64,000 nt of DNA from Lachnospiraceae bacterium (GTDB taxonomy: Bacteria > Bacillota > Clostridia > Lachnospirales > Lachnospiraceae): NCBI GenBank assembly GCA_016280395.1, contig JAEEGQ010000008.1, positions 1 to 64,000 of the forward strand, given 5' to 3'. Shown here piece by piece: positions 29,264-39,091 of this stretch. A program made the position numbers and the translations under genes. Under the pieces are notes generated by a model, which saw nothing but the letters and a program-made list of their open reading frames with translations, did no database searches and was not told the origin of the DNA. Positions within the stretch are counted from its first letter, which is position 1, and each line of letters begins with the position of its first letter.

Positions 29264-30461
29264 AAAAGCTATCAAATTAATAAGCAAGATCGATGACAAA
29301 TATGTCGATGAAGCGTTATCTTACGGACAGGACGGGAATAATGAGCCCGGAATAGAGAAAAAGACCGGACACAGAAGAGTGATGAACTTCAGGTGGGTTG
29401 CAGCGGCAGCAGCGGTTATTCTGGTTGTGGCTGCTTTTTCCGTTGCTCGTAATATATCGGCCGAAGCAAAGGAATATGCAGCAGCTGTCGAATATTTCAA
29501 GACAAACGGAATGTCTACCGAGGGCTTAAGCCGTACCGAGATCAAGGAAACTTATCGCAGGATAATAACTACCAAAGAAGAAATCCTTGCCCGGTCGACC
29601 AAGGGAACATGGGCCGGAGTAGAAGTATATAAGCTCTCAAGAGAGGACTATATATTGCTTCTAAAAGCAGACAAGGAAATAGCAGCTTATGCAAACTATG
29701 TCAGAAAACGTTTTAATCCCGACTATGATCCTTATGACGTTGAAATAGCACCCTCCGGAGAGTATATATATGTTCCGGAGCCCGACAGGGATGTATTATA
29801 TGCTAAGTTTTTCAAGGGAGAATATGTGACCGATCCCGATGTTGCAATAGATAATATCCCGTATAGTTCCTTTGAGGATCTTTTGTTCAACATAAATATT
29901 GGAATAATTTATTTAGGTCAGGACAGCAGCGTTGTTGAGTATAACGAGCCAAGACATTCGGACATTGGATTTCTTATGAGGTTTTGTCCTACAGAAGTGA
30001 TGAGGGAAAGACCTGATGGAACACGGTATCTTATATACGATACCGATGAAAACTGCAGAGTCTTCTTTATGATGAGCCCCGATAGGCCTCAGGCTTTTAC
30101 CGTCGGCTATCCCATTCTGTACAAGAATAAACTCTGTTATGCGGATTTTAAGGATATAAAGCCCGGTGACACGCTTACAACGGTTTCACAGGTAGACGAT
30201 GCTTGTGAGATTTACAGACGGGTTTGGTTTGAAGCATATAAGTTTGATAAACTGGGATTCGAAAACAACGATCCCATGCGGCATTCTACAATTCACTATC
30301 TTACCGACGGTTTGCTGGAGATACAGTACGATAAACTTAACGAAGATGGCGACCCGGTTGTAAAGGCAGTGAACTATTATCCGGATTACAAGATGGAGAC
30401 GTATACGTTCAAATTGCTGGATTACAGGATCAATCCGCTTGATCTGCCCGAAAGCAAATAG
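29253..30461 (+). CDS. Membrane partner (probable anti-sigma/sensor) of cassette 1
   Basis: A 402-residue protein with a short cytoplasmic N-terminus carrying AIKLISKIDDKYVDEAL, one transmembrane helix (47-65), and a large extracytoplasmic part. The first outer segment (EYAAAVEYFKTNGMSTEGLSRTEIKETYRRII) is shared with the cassette 2 partner; the rest is not, suggesting a common signalling stem with different sensing domains. It overlaps the sigma gene by 11 bp. Anti-sigma function is inferred from gene pairing and topology; no zinc-binding anti-sigma HxxxCxxC motif is present. Confidence 0.65.
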   Translation: MKNEKAIKLISKIDDKYVDEALSYGQDGNNEPGIEKKTGHRRVMNFRWVAAAAAVILVVAAFSVARNISAEAKEYAAAVEYFKTNGMSTEGLSRTEIKETYRRIITTKEEILARSTKGTWAGVEVYKLSREDYILLLKADKEIAAYANYVRKRFNPDYDPYDVEIAPSGEYIYVPEPDRDVLYAKFFKGEYVTDPDVAIDNIPYSSFEDLLFNINIGIIYLGQDSSVVEYNEPRHSDIGFLMRFCPTEVMRERPDGTRYLIYDTDENCRVFFMMSPDRPQAFTVGYPILYKNKLCYADFKDIKPGDTLTTVSQVDDACEIYRRVWFEAYKFDKLGFENNDPMRHSTIHYLTDGLLEIQYDKLNEDGDPVVKAVNYYPDYKMETYTFKLLDYRINPLDLPESK

Positions 30462-30481
30462 TTTTCTAAAATGATGTTTTA

Positions 30482-30514
30482 CCCCGCAAGGTTAACCTTG
30501 CGGGGATTTTTTTT
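30482..30514 (+). terminator. Intrinsic terminator after cassette 1
   Basis: A perfect 10-bp stem (CCCCGCAAGG and its complement) with a 4-nt loop, 30482-30505, followed by A and an eight-T run. It separates the two sigma cassettes, so each has its own promoter. Confidence 0.94.
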
Positions 30515-30572
30515 GTGACTTTTCTCATAAAAATGGTAGTATATAGGTGTAAGGAGAAAGGAGGACTGCGAT

Positions 30573-31130
30573 TTGGATGACAGTAAGATAATTGAATTGT
30601 TCAAAGAGCGCTCGGAACAGGCAATAATCGAGCTGTCGAACAAATACGGAAAGCTGTGCGAGAGTGTCGCAGGGGCAATCCTTCCGGATCCGGCGGATGT
30701 GGAGGAGTGTGTAAATGACGCATATCTTGGCGTTTGGAACACTATTCCGCCAAAGGAACCCGAGTATCTTCCCGGATATGTCTGCAAGGTGGTAAGAAAT
30801 CTTGCTATGAAGAAGCTCCGCTTTAATTCCGCGCGAAAACGGAATTCGTTTTTTGATGTCTCACTTGATGAACTGGAGGATTGTTTTCCGACAGCCGGCA
30901 GTGTAGAAGACGAAGCAGAAGCGAAAAATGCCGCAGATGCGGTAAACCGCTTCCTTTCCACACTCAGAAAGGATGACAGGACTATGTTTATACGCCGATA
31001 CTGGAATGCAGATACCGTTGAAGCGCTTGCGAGAGACTACGGGAAAACAAAGCATAATATTAACGCAAGATTGTCGCGGATAAAGAAAGAGCTAAAGAAG
31101 TACCTTTCGAAGGAGGGGATAATGCTATGA
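30573..31130 (+). CDS. ECF-type sigma factor, cassette 2
   Basis: A 185-residue ECF sigma factor paralogous to the protein at 28700; both begin MDD-K-II and share ERSEQAI-ELS-KYG, the EECVNDAYL-VWN--PPK region 2 and a C-terminal helix-turn-helix (EALARDYGKTKHNINARLSRIKKELKKYL). Translation starts at TTG 30573, set by GGAGG 8 nt upstream. The upstream DNA shares TATATA(A/G)GTGTA and AGGAG with cassette 1, likely the -10 region and leader. The stop overlaps the next start (ATGA). Confidence 0.9.
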   Translation: MDDSKIIELFKERSEQAIIELSNKYGKLCESVAGAILPDPADVEECVNDAYLGVWNTIPPKEPEYLPGYVCKVVRNLAMKKLRFNSARKRNSFFDVSLDELEDCFPTAGSVEDEAEAKNAADAVNRFLSTLRKDDRTMFIRRYWNADTVEALARDYGKTKHNINARLSRIKKELKKYLSKEGIML

Positions 31131-32701
31131 GAAGAGAAAAGCTGTTTGATGTGCTTGAGAATATCGATGAAAAATATACGGATGAAGCGGTTAAAAGCAA
31201 AGAAGAAGGGGTGAAGAGGGCAGAGGCATCGTCATCAGAGGTGAAACCTTTCTTCTCGAAGAGAACTGCTTGGATTGCTGCGGCAGCAAGCATAGTATTG
31301 ATCGTGATTGTCACTTCGGCTGCTGTAGCTATCAAAGCAGAGGAAACAGAGTATAACAAAGCAATGTCATTTTTTGAGGAAAACGATCTCTCGGTGGAAG
31401 GTTTGAGCAGAGCTGAGATAAAGGCGGTGTATCGTGATATTATCAATAACAGGTTTGAAAATGATAAGACTGCGGAAGTGATCAGGAAGAACATTCCCGG
31501 ATACGAGATAAGTTCGGAAAAACCTACAGCTGCTGAACTGGCTGAGGCATGGGAGAACAGGATATGGGTTGGTATTAAAGATGAATCGGAATACACTTAT
31601 AAAATGGACTTTGTAATAGGGGATGATGAAGAGGTAGGCTTTGGACAAGTTATTCAAAAGACTGTTGTTACCTGCTTGAAGAACGGGGAAAAGCTGTGGA
31701 CGGTTGATATCGAACATATGTGGGTTACTCAAGGAAAAATCCTTCATGGTTCTTTTGGAACACTGCTTTGGGAGACCTTTCGCATAGCTGACGGGCCTTC
31801 CAATATCAGGTACTATTACAAAATGGTATGCGTGGGTGATGATGGGATTATAAAATGGGACAAACTGTTTGAACATGGGTCAGCGGAGCGTATTTATAAT
31901 GTATTGGAAAGGGATGATGGTACGATCGCTGTTTTCAGTACTCATTATGAAAAAACGATACCTGATGATGTACCGCCTGCAGAAACGCAAGAATATCTGT
32001 GCGTTTGCATTCTGGACAGCAAAGGGAACGAACTCAGTACAGTTTCAAATGCTATCGGTAAAGTACACAGCGCACGCATTGGAAGTGTTACTGTCTGCGA
32101 TAATGGCTATCTTGTAAGCATGACAAACATGGAAGGCGGGAAAACAGCCCTGTTCAGAACCGGCACGGACGGTAAGGTCCTTGGGCAATACGGTTACGAG
32201 TCAGGCGACAGTGAGTATGATATCGTAGATCAGATTGAATACGAAGGTAAACTGTATATCTCAGCTTATTCATATCCAAAAACAAGTGAAAAAGACGGCG
32301 TGTATGGTAAGTTTGCCGCAATGCAAGAATATGTGTTCTCTGTAACTAAGGGTAAGACTCTGGATGAGATTTATGAGATTATCAACACAGATGAGTACCT
32401 TGCAGGCTCTCTTGAAGTAGCGCGAAAAACTTTTACGGCAGTTTTGCTTATATGTGATAAAGATGGCGGTGAACCGAGTGCGTTTTACAGTATTAACGGT
32501 GCAATGGGCAGTAAGCTTTCGATCAACGAGGAAGGACAGCTTGAATGGCTTACAATTGATCTGCTGCGCGCGGAGATGAGCGTGATCTATAATTCATGGT
32601 TCGCAAGAACTTGGGGCGCAGTATGTCGAAATGTATTTGATCCTGACGGAAAACTGATAAAGCAGGAGGACACCGGTAAACTTGACGGGTACGAATGGTA
32701 A
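31127..32701 (+). CDS. Membrane partner (probable anti-sigma/sensor) of cassette 2
   Basis: A 524-residue protein with the same plan as the cassette 1 partner: cytoplasmic KLFDVLENIDEKYTDEAV, a transmembrane helix (49-68), then the shared stem EYNKAMSFFEENDLSVEGLSRAEIKAVYRDII. Beyond residue about 140 the outer domain is different, rich in repeated beta-strand pieces such as KLWTVDIEHMW, IIKWDKLFEHGS and GTIAVFSTHYE, suggesting a beta-propeller-like sensor. Anti-sigma activity is inferred. Its stop is only 6 bp from the convergent uvrA stop, and its terminator lies inside uvrA. Confidence 0.65.
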   Translation: MRREKLFDVLENIDEKYTDEAVKSKEEGVKRAEASSSEVKPFFSKRTAWIAAAASIVLIVIVTSAAVAIKAEETEYNKAMSFFEENDLSVEGLSRAEIKAVYRDIINNRFENDKTAEVIRKNIPGYEISSEKPTAAELAEAWENRIWVGIKDESEYTYKMDFVIGDDEEVGFGQVIQKTVVTCLKNGEKLWTVDIEHMWVTQGKILHGSFGTLLWETFRIADGPSNIRYYYKMVCVGDDGIIKWDKLFEHGSAERIYNVLERDDGTIAVFSTHYEKTIPDDVPPAETQEYLCVCILDSKGNELSTVSNAIGKVHSARIGSVTVCDNGYLVSMTNMEGGKTALFRTGTDGKVLGQYGYESGDSEYDIVDQIEYEGKLYISAYSYPKTSEKDGVYGKFAAMQEYVFSVTKGKTLDEIYEIINTDEYLAGSLEVARKTFTAVLLICDKDGGEPSAFYSINGAMGSKLSINEEGQLEWLTIDLLRAEMSVIYNSWFARTWGAVCRNVFDPDGKLIKQEDTGKLDGYEW

Positions 32702-32707
32702 ATAAAG

Positions 32708-35536
32708 TTATTTCAGCATCCTGCGCAGGTACTGACCTGTGTAGGATGCTTTTTTCTTTGCTATCTCTTCCGGGGTGCCGGTTGCGATGACGGTGCCACC
32801 GCGCTCGCCGCCCTCAGGGCCCATGTCGATTATGTAGTCTGCTGTCTTTATGACATCCAGGTTGTGCTCTATGACGATAACAGTGTTTCCGCCCTTTGTG
32901 AGGCGGTCGAGCATGCCGACAAGACGGTTTACATCATCAAAATGCAGACCGGTTGTTGGTTCGTCAAGGATATAAACAGTCTTTCCGGTGCTGCGGCGTG
33001 AAAGCTCGGTTGCAAGCTTAATGCGCTGCGCCTCGCCGCCGGAGAGCAGGGTTGAAGGATGACCGAGCTTCAGGTATCCGAGGCCGACTTCGTTAAGGGT
33101 CTCGATCTTTTTGCGGATAGACGGAACGGCATCAAAGAAGCGGACAGCTTCTTCGATGGTCATGTTCAGGACATCATATATGTTCTTGCCTTTGTAGAGA
33201 ACATCAAGAGTGTCACGGTTGTAGCGCTTTCCGCCGCAGACTTCGCACGGAACGTAAACGTCGGGCAGGAAGTTCATTTCGATCTTGATTATGCCGTCGC
33301 CGGAGCATGCTTCGCAGCGGCCGCCCTTCACATTAAAGCTGAAGCGTCCTTTGGTGTAGCCGTGCATCTTGGAATCCTGTGTGTTTGCGAAAAGGTCGCG
33401 GATCATGTCGAAAACGCCGGTGTAGGTGGCGGGATTCGAGCGGGGAGTGCGGCCAATGGGCGACTGGTCTATGTTGATGACCTTGTCAAGATCCTCGTGA
33501 CCTGTAAGGGAAGTGTGGGCACCCGGAATGCAGTGGGCCCTGTTAAGGTCTTTTTCGAGGCGTTTTTCAAGGATCTCTGCTATAAGAGAGGACTTCCCCG
33601 AGCCGGAAACACCCGTAACGCAGGTAAAAACGCCTGTAGGTATCTTTACATCTATGTTTTTCAGGTTGTTTTCACGGGCGCCTTTTATCTCTATCCAGCC
33701 GGTAGGCTTGCGGCGTTTTGACGGAACGGGGATGGTAAGCTCGCCGGAGAGGTATTTTCCGGTAATGGATTCGGGACACGCGATTATGTCTTCGACTGTG
33801 CCCTGTGCCACAAGCTTTCCGCCGTTTTCCCCGGCACCGGGGCCGATATCTACGATCTGATCCGCAGCACGCATGGTATCTTCGTCGTGCTCGACGACGA
33901 TAAGCGTGTTTCCGAGGTCTTTGAGGTGTTTTAGGCTTGCGATGAGTTTGTCGTTGTCGCGCTGGTGCAGGCCTATGCTGGGTTCATCAAGGATGTAGGT
34001 AACACCTACAAGACCGGAGCCGATCTGGGTGGCAAGGCGGATACGCTGGGCTTCGCCGCCGGAAAGGGATGCAGCATAGCGGGAAAGGGTAAGATAATCC
34101 AGACCCACATCAACGAGGAAACCGAGGCGTGCCTTGATCTCTTTAAGGACGAGGCGGCCTATCTGTTCCTGTGTAGGTGTGAGCTTAAGATCATCAAGCA
34201 TGGTCTTTAAGTCGAACAGCGAGTAGTCAGTAAGATCAGCTATGTTCTTATCTGCAATGGTAACGGCCAGGGATTCGCGCTTTAAGCGCTTTCCGTGGCA
34301 GGAACTGCAGGGAGTGTAGACCATATATGTTTCGTATTCCGCGCGCTGTGCCTCTGAAAACGTTTCCTTGTAGCGGCGCTCCACGTTTTTGATGAGACCT
34401 TCGAATTTAACGTCGTATACACCTGTCCCGCGCTGGGATTTGTAGTGCACTTTGAGCTCTCTTGACGGGTCACCGTAGACAAGCGTTTCGCGGACTTTAT
34501 CAGAAAGATCTTCAAAAGGAGTGTCGAGACTGAAGTTGTATTCCGAAGCCATTGCTTCGAGAACGGAATGAGTAAAACTGCCTTTTTCGCCCGAACTTCC
34601 CCAGCCGGTGACGGAGATCGCGCCCTGGTTGAGGGAAAGACTCTTGTCAGGGATCATGAGCTCCGGAGAGAACTCGCTTTTCATGCCGAGCCCGTGACAT
34701 TCCGGGCAGGCGCCGAAGGGGTTGTTAAAGGAGAAGGAGCGAGGCTCGAGCTCTTCGAGTACCGTTCCGCAGTCAGGGCAGGCAAAGTTGGAACTGAAGG
34801 TAAGCGTCTCGCTATCCGGGATCTGTACTTTTGCGGTGCCGTCCGCAAGGGAAAGCGCGGTCTCGAGGGAATCCGAGATACGCTTTTTGATGCCGTCCTT
34901 TGCAACAAGACGGTCTATGACTATATCAATACTATGTTTATTATTCTTTTCGAGTTTTATCTCTTCCGAAAGGTCGTGCAGGATATCATCAACAATCACC
35001 CTGACATACCCCTTTTTCCTGGCGGTCTCGAAGACTTTTGCGTGTTCGCCCTTGCGGCCTCTTACGACGGGCGCGAGGATCATGAATTTCGTGCCTTCGG
35101 GAAGGGCCGCAACAACATCCGTCATCTGGTCGACAGTCTGGCGGGAGATGACACGGCCGCAGTCGGGGCAATGAGGAGTACCCACGCGGGCGTAGAGAAG
35201 GCGCAGGTAGTCATATATCTCGGTAACGGTGCCAACTGTGGAGCGGGGGTTGCGGTTAGTTGACTTCTGGTCTATGGAAATGGCAGGAGAGAGGCCTTCG
35301 ATGCTGTCCACGTCGGGCTTTTCCATCTGTCCTAAGAACTGGCGCGCATAGGAAGAAAGCGACTCCATGTAGCGCCGCTGGCCTTCCGCATAGATCGTAT
35401 CGAAGGCGAGAGAAGACTTGCCGGAGCCTGAAAGCCCGGTAAATACCACAAATTCGTCGCGCGGGATGTCGATGTCGATGCCTTTTAAGTTGTTTTCACG
35501 TGCTCCGCGGATGCGGATGTAATTCTTTGATGCCAT
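32708..35536 (-). CDS. uvrA: Excinuclease ABC subunit A
   Basis: DNA-damage recognition ATPase of nucleotide excision repair, 942 residues. Two ABC modules are visible: the first with [23 protein letters not shown] and [19 protein letters not shown], the second with [11 protein letters not shown] and [35 protein letters not shown]. The zinc fingers are present (CPDC...CPEC; CEAC...CEVC). It lies 99 bp downstream of uvrB on the same strand, and GAGG precedes the ATG. Its last codons overlap the terminator of the convergent gene. Confidence 0.97.
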   Translation of the reverse strand: MASKNYIRIRGARENNLKGIDIDIPRDEFVVFTGLSGSGKSSLAFDTIYAEGQRRYMESLSSYARQFLGQMEKPDVDSIEGLSPAISIDQKSTNRNPRSTVGTVTEIYDYLRLLYARVGTPHCPDCGRVISRQTVDQMTDVVAALPEGTKFMILAPVVRGRKGEHAKVFETARKKGYVRVIVDDILHDLSEEIKLEKNNKHSIDIVIDRLVAKDGIKKRISDSLETALSLADGTAKVQIPDSETLTFSSNFACPDCGTVLEELEPRSFSFNNPFGACPECHGLGMKSEFSPELMIPDKSLSLNQGAISVTGWGSSGEKGSFTHSVLEAMASEYNFSLDTPFEDLSDKVRETLVYGDPSRELKVHYKSQRGTGVYDVKFEGLIKNVERRYKETFSEAQRAEYETYMVYTPCSSCHGKRLKRESLAVTIADKNIADLTDYSLFDLKTMLDDLKLTPTQEQIGRLVLKEIKARLGFLVDVGLDYLTLSRYAASLSGGEAQRIRLATQIGSGLVGVTYILDEPSIGLHQRDNDKLIASLKHLKDLGNTLIVVEHDEDTMRAADQIVDIGPGAGENGGKLVAQGTVEDIIACPESITGKYLSGELTIPVPSKRRKPTGWIEIKGARENNLKNIDVKIPTGVFTCVTGVSGSGKSSLIAEILEKRLEKDLNRAHCIPGAHTSLTGHEDLDKVINIDQSPIGRTPRSNPATYTGVFDMIRDLFANTQDSKMHGYTKGRFSFNVKGGRCEACSGDGIIKIEMNFLPDVYVPCEVCGGKRYNRDTLDVLYKGKNIYDVLNMTIEEAVRFFDAVPSIRKKIETLNEVGLGYLKLGHPSTLLSGGEAQRIKLATELSRRSTGKTVYILDEPTTGLHFDDVNRLVGMLDRLTKGGNTVIVIEHNLDVIKTADYIIDMGPEGGERGGTVIATGTPEEIAKKKASYTGQYLRRMLK
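32715..32755 (+). terminator. Terminator of cassette 2, embedded in the uvrA coding end
   Basis: A 15-bp stem with two G-U pairs (32715-32729 with 32736-32750), 6-nt loop and six T residues, read on the plus strand. The same DNA encodes the last dozen or so residues of UvrA on the minus strand. Confidence 0.85.
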
Positions 35537-35635
35537 ATCAACCTCGGATGAACGGGCCGTAAGCCCTGATTATTTGAATGATCGCAGGAGGACGGGCAGG
35601 CATGCGGGCTGCGTTGTCCTTACGGGCAATCCTGT

Positions 35636-37615
35636 TTATTTGTCAAGCAGCGCACGCTTTACAGCGAGCATCTTGTCGCGGTAAACCGCGGCGCTTTCGA
35701 AGTCCAGCTCCGCAGCGGCGCGGGCCATGAGCTTTGAAAGCTTCTTGCCGTAGGCTTCGAGCTCCTTTGCGGACATTGATTCGGGGTCCTTTTCTTCCGT
35801 GTCTGCCTGCTTTTCCACTTTCTTTGTTATGCTTATGAGATCGCGGACCTTTTTGATTATGGTCTGCGGGGTGATGCCGTGTTCTTCGTTGTATTTCTGC
35901 TGGATGGCGCGGCGGCGGTTTGTTTCGTCAATTGCGACGCGCATGGAATCTGTTATTGTATCGGCATACATGACAACGTGGCCGTTGGCATTACGTGCGG
36001 CGCGTCCTATTGTCTGGATAAGGGACGTTGCGGCGCGCAGGAAGCCTTCCTTATCGGCATCAAGGATGGCGACAAGGCTTACCTCAGGGATGTCGAGGCC
36101 TTCGCGCAGGAGGTTGATGCCGACAAGGACGTCGAATACATCCATGCGCATATCGCGTATGATCTCGGAACGTTCGAGGGTGTCGATATCGGAATGGAGA
36201 TACTTGACGCGGATGCCTGCTTCGCGTAAGAATGCCGTCAGGTCCTCCGCCATACGCTTTGTAAGGGTCGTTACGAGGACTTTTTCATGCCGGTCGGTGG
36301 TTTTCCTTATCTCGGCGATAAGGTCGTCTATCTGGCCCTGTATGGGCCGTACGGAGATCTCGGGATCGAGGAGCCCTGTGGGGCGGATGACCTGTTCGGT
36401 CCGCATGAGCTCGTGTTCGGCCTCGTAGGGGCCGGGAGTTGCCGAAACGAACATCATCTGGTTGATGAAGCCCTCGAATTCTTCGAAGTTCAGGGGGCGG
36501 TTCTCTTTTGCGGAGGGCAGGCGGAAGCCGTAGTCAACAAGGTTTGACTTGCGGGCCTGGTCACCGGCGTACATGCCGCGTATCTGCGGCATTGTGATAT
36601 GTGACTCGTCAACTATTATCAAAAAGTCGTCAGGGAAGTATTCAAGGATGGTATGCGGGGTGCTGCCGAAGGTGTTGCCGGCAAGGTGCATGGAGTAATT
36701 CTCGATGCCGGAACAGATGCCTGTCTCACGAAGCATCTCGAGGTCAAAGGAAGTGCGCTCCTTTATGCGCTGGGCTTCTATCAGCCGGTCCTCGCTCCTG
36801 AAGTACGCCACACGCTCGTTCATCTCGTTTTCGATGTTGACGAGGGCGCGCTTCATCTTTTCCTCGGGAACGACATAGTGCGAGGCGGGGAACAGCAGGA
36901 TGTGCTCAAGAGTGGCCTTTATCTCGCCTGTGAGATAATCTGTCTCGCAGATGCGGTCGACTTCATCACCGAAGAACTCGACGCGGATAACGGTGTCGGT
37001 TGACGCGATGGGGAAGATGTCAACGACATCGCCCTGGACACGGAAGGTACCGCGCTTGAAGTCCATATCGCCGCGGATGTACTGCATGTCCACGAGACGG
37101 CGCAGCATCTCGTCCCTGTCCTTTTGCATGCCGGGACGCAGGGAAAGCGTCATGTTGCGGTAATCGACAGGGTCTGCAAGGCCGTAAATGCAGGAAACGC
37201 TGGCAACGATTATGACATCGCGGCGCTCCGATAAAGCTGCGGTCGCGGAATGGCGGAGCTTGTCGATCTCGTCGTTAATTGCGCTGTCTTTTTCGATATA
37301 GGTGTCGGTGGAGGCAATGTAGGCCTCGGGCTGGTAATAATCGTAGTAAGAAACGAAGTATTCGACGGCATTTTCGGGGAAGAACTCCTTGAATTCGCCG
37401 TAAAGCTGGGCCGCAAGAGTCTTGTTGTGAACAATGACAAGAGTGGGGCGGTTCAGCTGTTCGATGACGTTGGCCATGGTGAAGGTCTTGCCGGAGCCGG
37501 TCACGCCGAGGAGCGTCTGGAACTGGTTGCCTTCGCGGAAGCCGTCGACAAGGGCTTTTATTGCTTCCGGCTGGTCGCCGGTGGGTTTGTATTCTGAGTG
37601 TAATTTAAAGTCCAT
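35636..37615 (-). CDS. uvrB: Excinuclease ABC subunit B
   Basis: Helicase-like damage-verification subunit of nucleotide excision repair, 659 residues. It has the P-loop [15 protein letters not shown], the beta-hairpin region [25 protein letters not shown] (Walker B), the [11 protein letters not shown] and QTIGRAARN helicase motifs, and a C-terminal UVR domain ([21 protein letters not shown]) that binds UvrC. First gene of uvrB-uvrA; uvrC is not in the window. A promoter and a LexA box lie just upstream, so SOS induction is likely. Confidence 0.97.
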   Translation of the reverse strand: MDFKLHSEYKPTGDQPEAIKALVDGFREGNQFQTLLGVTGSGKTFTMANVIEQLNRPTLVIVHNKTLAAQLYGEFKEFFPENAVEYFVSYYDYYQPEAYIASTDTYIEKDSAINDEIDKLRHSATAALSERRDVIIVASVSCIYGLADPVDYRNMTLSLRPGMQKDRDEMLRRLVDMQYIRGDMDFKRGTFRVQGDVVDIFPIASTDTVIRVEFFGDEVDRICETDYLTGEIKATLEHILLFPASHYVVPEEKMKRALVNIENEMNERVAYFRSEDRLIEAQRIKERTSFDLEMLRETGICSGIENYSMHLAGNTFGSTPHTILEYFPDDFLIIVDESHITMPQIRGMYAGDQARKSNLVDYGFRLPSAKENRPLNFEEFEGFINQMMFVSATPGPYEAEHELMRTEQVIRPTGLLDPEISVRPIQGQIDDLIAEIRKTTDRHEKVLVTTLTKRMAEDLTAFLREAGIRVKYLHSDIDTLERSEIIRDMRMDVFDVLVGINLLREGLDIPEVSLVAILDADKEGFLRAATSLIQTIGRAARNANGHVVMYADTITDSMRVAIDETNRRRAIQQKYNEEHGITPQTIIKKVRDLISITKKVEKQADTEEKDPESMSAKELEAYGKKLSKLMARAAAELDFESAAVYRDKMLAVKRALLDK

Positions 37616-37685
37616 TGCAGTAAGATCCTTGGGATTATCGGTATCAGGTCGGGTGGTAACGGTTCAATATGCGAACTACAGACGG

Positions 37686-37714
37686 ATTATACACCAAGAC
37701 GATAAAAAAAGCAA
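37686..37714 (-). promoter_or_regulatory. Promoter of uvrB-uvrA
   Basis: Minus strand: TTGCTT (37714-37709), 17-nt spacer, perfect TATAAT (37691-37686). The start is expected near 37679, about 65 nt before the uvrB ATG. Confidence 0.65.
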
Positions 37715-37723
37715 GAGAAATTA

Positions 37724-37735
37724 GAACAAATGTTC
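37724..37735. promoter_or_regulatory. LexA (SOS) box
   Basis: GAACAAATGTTC, a perfect match to the GAAC-N4-GTTC palindrome core of Firmicute LexA (DinR) sites, followed by G as in the extended consensus. It lies 9 bp upstream of the uvrB -35 element and also 134 bp before the divergent DUF2752 gene, so it could affect either. Confidence 0.75.
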
Positions 37736-37868
37736 GCGGCTTTTTGCCCGCATTTTTGTGTAAGATTTCCTTGAAAGATATGCTGTTCGGGAAAAAGATG
37801 TTTGACAAAGCAGGACGGCCGTGATAACTATAGAAGTGAACATCATGCCGGTTTGCAGGCAGAGGGAT

Positions 37869-38315
37869 ATGCAGAAAATGAAACTTAAGATGGTTTTTAT
37901 AAACATAAAAAAGGATGTGAAGGATCATGGCTTGGCAATAGTCCTTCTTGCTGTATATTGCGCCGTCATGCACATTCTGTTCGAAACCATATGTCCGGTT
38001 GCGGCAGTGACCGGGTTCCCGTGCCCGGGATGCGGGATAACACGGGCTTTCTCGCTGCTTTTTACACTTCATTTTGCGGAAGCGTTCAGGATGCATGCCT
38101 GCATTGTGCTCTGGGTACCGCTCATCATCTGGATGCTTGTAAGACGCTGGGTCTTTGGGAAAAAAGGGTTTCCGGTCGTGCCGCTTATCGTTGTAACGGC
38201 CATTACGCTCGGTTATTATGTCTTCAGGATGGTTACGGTATATCCGGGGGAGGTACCGATGATCTTCCGTGAGAAAAACCTGATAAATATGGTGATGCGT
38301 GCCGCGGGAATGTGA
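37869..38315 (+). CDS. DUF2752 membrane protein
   Basis: About 148 residues with the DUF2752 signature CPVAAVTGFPCPGCGITRAFSLL between hydrophobic segments, and two further hydrophobic stretches near the C-terminus. Function of the family is unknown; the Cys cluster suggests metal or thiol chemistry at the membrane. The start is uncertain: the frame is open to 37821, but TTGACA at 37802-37807 looks like a -35 element, which would place the transcript start after that codon. ATG 37869 or 37878, near AGAGGG, is more likely. No terminator is seen after it. Confidence 0.75.
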   Translation: MQKMKLKMVFINIKKDVKDHGLAIVLLAVYCAVMHILFETICPVAAVTGFPCPGCGITRAFSLLFTLHFAEAFRMHACIVLWVPLIIWMLVRRWVFGKKGFPVVPLIVVTAITLGYYVFRMVTVYPGEVPMIFREKNLINMVMRAAGM

Positions 38316-38399
38316 AGACAAGCCGCCCCGGGCCGGAATTTGCCGCTTTGGCGGGAAGACAGGGCGCTTTGGACAGGATATAAGACATTTCGATTTTAC

Positions 38400-38429
38400 T
38401 TGAAGTCCGGGGGGAAAAAGTAGTATACT
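38400..38429 (+). promoter_or_regulatory. Promoter of the zinc-ribbon protein gene
   Basis: TTGAAG (38400-38405), 18-nt spacer, TATACT (38424-38429). The start should be near 38436, about 30 nt before the ATG. Confidence 0.55.
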
Positions 38430-38467
38430 GAATACAAAGTTTATCACACGATAACGGAGGATAAAAA

Positions 38468-38989
38468 ATGATCTGTTCAAAATGCGGTTCCAATTGTGCC
38501 GATGATACCAAGTTCTGCCCTATCTGCGGCAATCGTTTTCCTGTACCGGGTGAAGCACCTGTAGCCGGTTTCTCCACAGCTGCGGACAATGTATCGCAGA
38601 GCACGCCAAACACCCAGCAGACCTACAACCAGGGATACGGTTACCAGACCAACCCCAATCTCAATCCGGGTTATAACCAGTATGTGAATCCCGGCGATAT
38701 AAACGAGGGCAATCTTCCGGATTCCTTAAAGCCTTTGTCACCCTGGGCTTATCTCGGATACTACTGCCTGTTCTCCATGATCCCCTGCGCAGGCATAATC
38801 CTTGCCTTTGTATTTGCCTTTGGCAGCAATGAAAACGTGAACCGCAGGAATTTTGCAAGATTCTATCTCCTTATGCTTGCCATAGGGGTTGTGATCTCGT
38901 TAATGTTTATGATTCTGTTCGGTTCTTTGTTTGCCTCTGTCTTCAGAGAGATACAGCAAAACCTTCCTCACGGCGGGTATTATTATTAA
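38468..38989 (+). CDS. Zinc-ribbon membrane protein of unknown function
   Basis: A 173-residue protein. The N-terminus is a four-cysteine zinc ribbon (MICSKCGSNCADDTKFCPICGNRF). A Pro/Gly/Gln/Tyr/Asn-rich flexible linker follows (about 28-80), then two hydrophobic helices (about 92-117 and 136-158) and a short tail. Such zinc-ribbon membrane proteins are common and uncharacterised in gut Clostridia. GGAGG lies 7 nt before the ATG. It is a single-gene unit between its own promoter and a terminator. Confidence 0.75.
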   Translation: MICSKCGSNCADDTKFCPICGNRFPVPGEAPVAGFSTAADNVSQSTPNTQQTYNQGYGYQTNPNLNPGYNQYVNPGDINEGNLPDSLKPLSPWAYLGYYCLFSMIPCAGIILAFVFAFGSNENVNRRNFARFYLLMLAIGVVISLMFMILFGSLFASVFREIQQNLPHGGYYY

Positions 38990-39053
38990 GACACGGAGAA
39001 GTGCGGGGATAAATACACCGGCACTTTATACCGTTACATACCGGATATGCCAG

Positions 39054-39088
39054 GCGGCCGGCACGTTAATGCGTGCGGCCGCTTTTTT
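39054..39088 (+). terminator. Intrinsic terminator after the zinc-ribbon gene
   Basis: An 11-bp stem with one bulged G (39054-39065 with 39072-39082) and a six-T run. It ends 4 bp before the convergent cardiolipin synthase stop. Confidence 0.88.
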
Positions 39089-39091
39089 GAT

